Part shown: positions 62,593-64,000 of the stretch, piece after piece | Numbering within the stretch: the stretch's first letter is position 1 | How the letters are laid out: each line of letters starts with the position of its first letter | Origin: Pseudomonadota bacterium | GTDB lineage: Bacteria > Pseudomonadota > Gammaproteobacteria > Steroidobacterales > Steroidobacteraceae | Direction: 5' to 3' | NCBI GenBank assembly: GCA_021851405.1 | Contig: JAJZDW010000022.1 | Coordinates: forward strand, 1-64,000 | DNA length: 64,000 nucleotides | Notes under the pieces: generated by a model | Told to the model about the DNA's origin: nothing | Database searches by the model: none | Seen by the model: only the letters and a program-made list of their open reading frames with translations | Translations under genes and position numbers: made by a program

Positions 62593-64000
62593 GCCGTCCC
62601 TCCGGCCTTGCCTGTCGCCAGCTCTGGGTTCACGGTCCGGCTGCAAATCTCCCAGATGCGTTGCAGGCGGCGGTCGCGGAAGCTTTGATAGGTTGCCACG
62701 TCGAAGACCAGCTTCTTGGTGTCTGCCGCGAACTCATCAAGGAGCAGGTGCTTCTCTATAGGAGCGCCGTAGGACTTGAGACGCCCGAAGTAGCTGTCCG
62801 GTAATTCTGCACGCTTGCGGATATTGTCGGTCGCGCCGACGAAACGATAGTTACCGAGGGTGTTCACCTCAGCACTTCCGAGCCCAAGTTTGGTTGACAG
62901 GGCATGCCGGGGATAGATGTGGTCAATATGGGGTTCGTTACCCTTGTACTTCACGTCAAAGGGCGAAGCGCCCATCTGGTCCACGTAGACCAAGTTGAGC
63001 AGCAAGAACCGAAGGCGTGTCTGCTCCAGGTGCCCGTTCTCCAGCTCGGTGGGATTGCCGCGCCCGACGAAGTAGTCCTTGATAGACTGCATCGGAAAAC
63101 CGCCAGGCCAAGACTGGCCGACCACTGAGTGCAGGCCGTTGATAACCTTGTCCGTGCCTTGCGAATACCAGCCGAATAGCTGGGCCTTGTAGTAGTACCC
63201 CCGCATGAGCGCTCGGCTGCGCTCATTGGGCTTCGGGTTGAAGTACAGGTAGTCAAAGAGCGGGATGAAACTATTGTGGCTGCGCACCACCTTCTCGGCA
63301 TAAACCTTCAAGTCCGTCTTGAGGAAGTCGCGCAACTCCTGAAATGCTGCCTCGGCCTTGTCCCAGTCGGTCTTCATGTTCGCCAGTAGCTTGGCGCCGT
63401 CCGGGCCTGTGAACTTCTCAGCCGACGCTTCGGCGCCGCGATTGTGCACAACCAGTAAGCACTTCAGCGGGAACGTCTTGTCAAAGCCGATATTGGTGCT
63501 GTTCAGTAGCTCAGTGGTTTCTTCGATGGCCTCTTCGATTTCGTCCCAACCTTCCTTCATTGCGGCGAACATCAGGTCGGAGGCGTCGAGCTTGGTGCCA
63601 CCGGAGTTCACTCGGACGAAAATGTCCAAAACGGTCCCATAGGTGTAGCTGTTCGCCACCCCGTCGAGTTCCTGAATCCAGAAGTGCTTGTCTTCACGCA
63701 GCAGCGAAACCAGCTGTCCGAAGTTGCGGCGCACCCGCTTCTGCCGCGCCTTTTGGTCCGCTGAAGTGGGCTGCTTCGCCGGGGGAAGTGCATCGTCTGC
63801 TGCGTCGAGGCTGTCGTTCATTTCTTCGGACAGTTCCTCGGCGACCCGCTGCACATCTTTGCCCACTAGGTTGGCAACGCGGTACCAGGGCCCCGACAAT
63901 GCTTCCTTCGAAAACTTCAACGCATAGAGCAAACTGTCGTCGGACACGGTGTCGCCAGTGCTCGTATTGAAGTAGGCCTCCAATCTCTCACCGCTCGGTC
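62589..64000 (-). CDS. DUF262/DUF1524 (GmrSD-like) protein, 5' end outside window
   Basis: At least 470 residues; the frame is open through the right edge, so the start is missing. FVRVNSGGTKLDASDLMFAA is the DUF262 motif near its C-terminal end, and HIDHIYPRHALSTKLG with LGNYRFVGATDNIRKR is the DUF1524 HNH-like nuclease core. GmrSD-type proteins use NTP hydrolysis to cut modified phage DNA. Here the gene is translationally coupled to a Res-like helicase/nuclease, so the two probably act together in anti-phage defence. The N-terminal DGQQR motif would be just outside the window; what is visible reads SGERLEAYF. Confidence 0.82.
   Translation of the reverse strand, partial: PSGERLEAYFNTSTGDTVSDDSLLYALKFSKEALSGPWYRVANLVGKDVQRVAEELSEEMNDSLDAADDALPPAKQPTSADQKARQKRVRRNFGQLVSLLREDKHFWIQELDGVANSYTYGTVLDIFVRVNSGGTKLDASDLMFAAMKEGWDEIEEAIEETTELLNSTNIGFDKTFPLKCLLVVHNRGAEASAEKFTGPDGAKLLANMKTDWDKAEAAFQELRDFLKTDLKVYAEKVVRSHNSFIPLFDYLYFNPKPNERSRALMRGYYYKAQLFGWYSQGTDKVINGLHSVVGQSWPGGFPMQSIKDYFVGRGNPTELENGHLEQTRLRFLLLNLVYVDQMGASPFDVKYKGNEPHIDHIYPRHALSTKLGLGSAEVNTLGNYRFVGATDNIRKRAELPDSYFGRLKSYGAPIEKHLLLDEFAADTKKLVFDVATYQSFRDRRLQRIWEICSRTVNPELATGKAGGTA

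Overview
The window is GC-rich (roughly two thirds G+C by eye) bacterial chromosome. Gene content (UPF-type DUF2058 protein, RIO-type kinase, FecI/FecR/TonB-receptor signalling, a pentose-phosphate operon, Mer system) points to a gammaproteobacterium, perhaps a Xanthomonadales/Nevskiales-like or metal-exposed lineage. This is inference from families; no rRNA or other phylogenetic marker is present to fix the genus.

Region by region. 0.5-5.0 kb holds a signalling cluster: LuxR-type response regulator, a GAF protein with a degenerate GGDEF domain, a PAS protein with a degenerate histidine-kinase ATPase domain, and a stand-alone EAL phosphodiesterase with all catalytic residues. 5.1-11.8 kb is a central-carbon operon: histidine phosphatase, tal, a ROK sugar kinase, pgi, gnd, zwf. 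12.0-19.9 kb is a tightly coupled surface-signalling and uptake operon: ECF sigma, FecR, STN-TonB receptor, PstS-like binding protein, beta-propeller protein and an internally duplicated secreted protein. 19.9-25.6 kb on the minus strand carries an OYE-type flavin oxidoreductase and the set CBS protein / pfkA / CBS protein / ppsA, placing the glycolytic and gluconeogenic control enzymes next to two putative nucleotide sensors. 25.8-30.4 kb encodes a Tat-exported molybdenum hydroxylase (IorAB-like) with MocA- and XdhC-type maturation proteins. 30.5-37 kb has a DUF3471-like protein, a glycosyltransferase, a secreted putative gluzincin peptidase and a DEAD-box helicase coupled to a RIO kinase. 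37.8-41.6 kb is a nucleobase-salvage cluster (cdd, NCS1 permease, phosphoribosyltransferase, NCS2 permease).

From about 42.5 kb the window becomes accessory: a MarR-GNAT fusion, DUF2058 protein, methyltransferase, then a mercury-resistance operon (merR, intact merOP, eroded merT- and merP-like genes, merC, merA). From 48.4 to 58.8 kb lies the most unusual stretch: seven toxin-antitoxin or toxin-like modules in a row (PIN/RHH, VapBC, HipBA, HigBA, Fic, AbiE, FitAB). Seven copies, all in one orientation, of a roughly 60-100 bp intergenic repeat punctuate the row, most of them just 3' of a module. Three modules have broken toxin genes with the antitoxin still readable. An IS630 fragment, a decayed tyrosine integrase and a sigma-70 region-4 fragment lie among them. 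The last repeat runs into the 3' half of a tRNA-Pro(CGG) gene, which looks like an attachment-site scar.

To its right (58.8 kb to the edge) a further element begins: an AlpA-like DNA-binding protein, a type III-like restriction helicase/nuclease, and a DUF262/HNH (GmrSD-like) protein cut by the window end. The repeat-punctuated array is the best candidate for something undescribed: a cassette-like accumulation of toxin-antitoxin modules at tRNA-derived sites.
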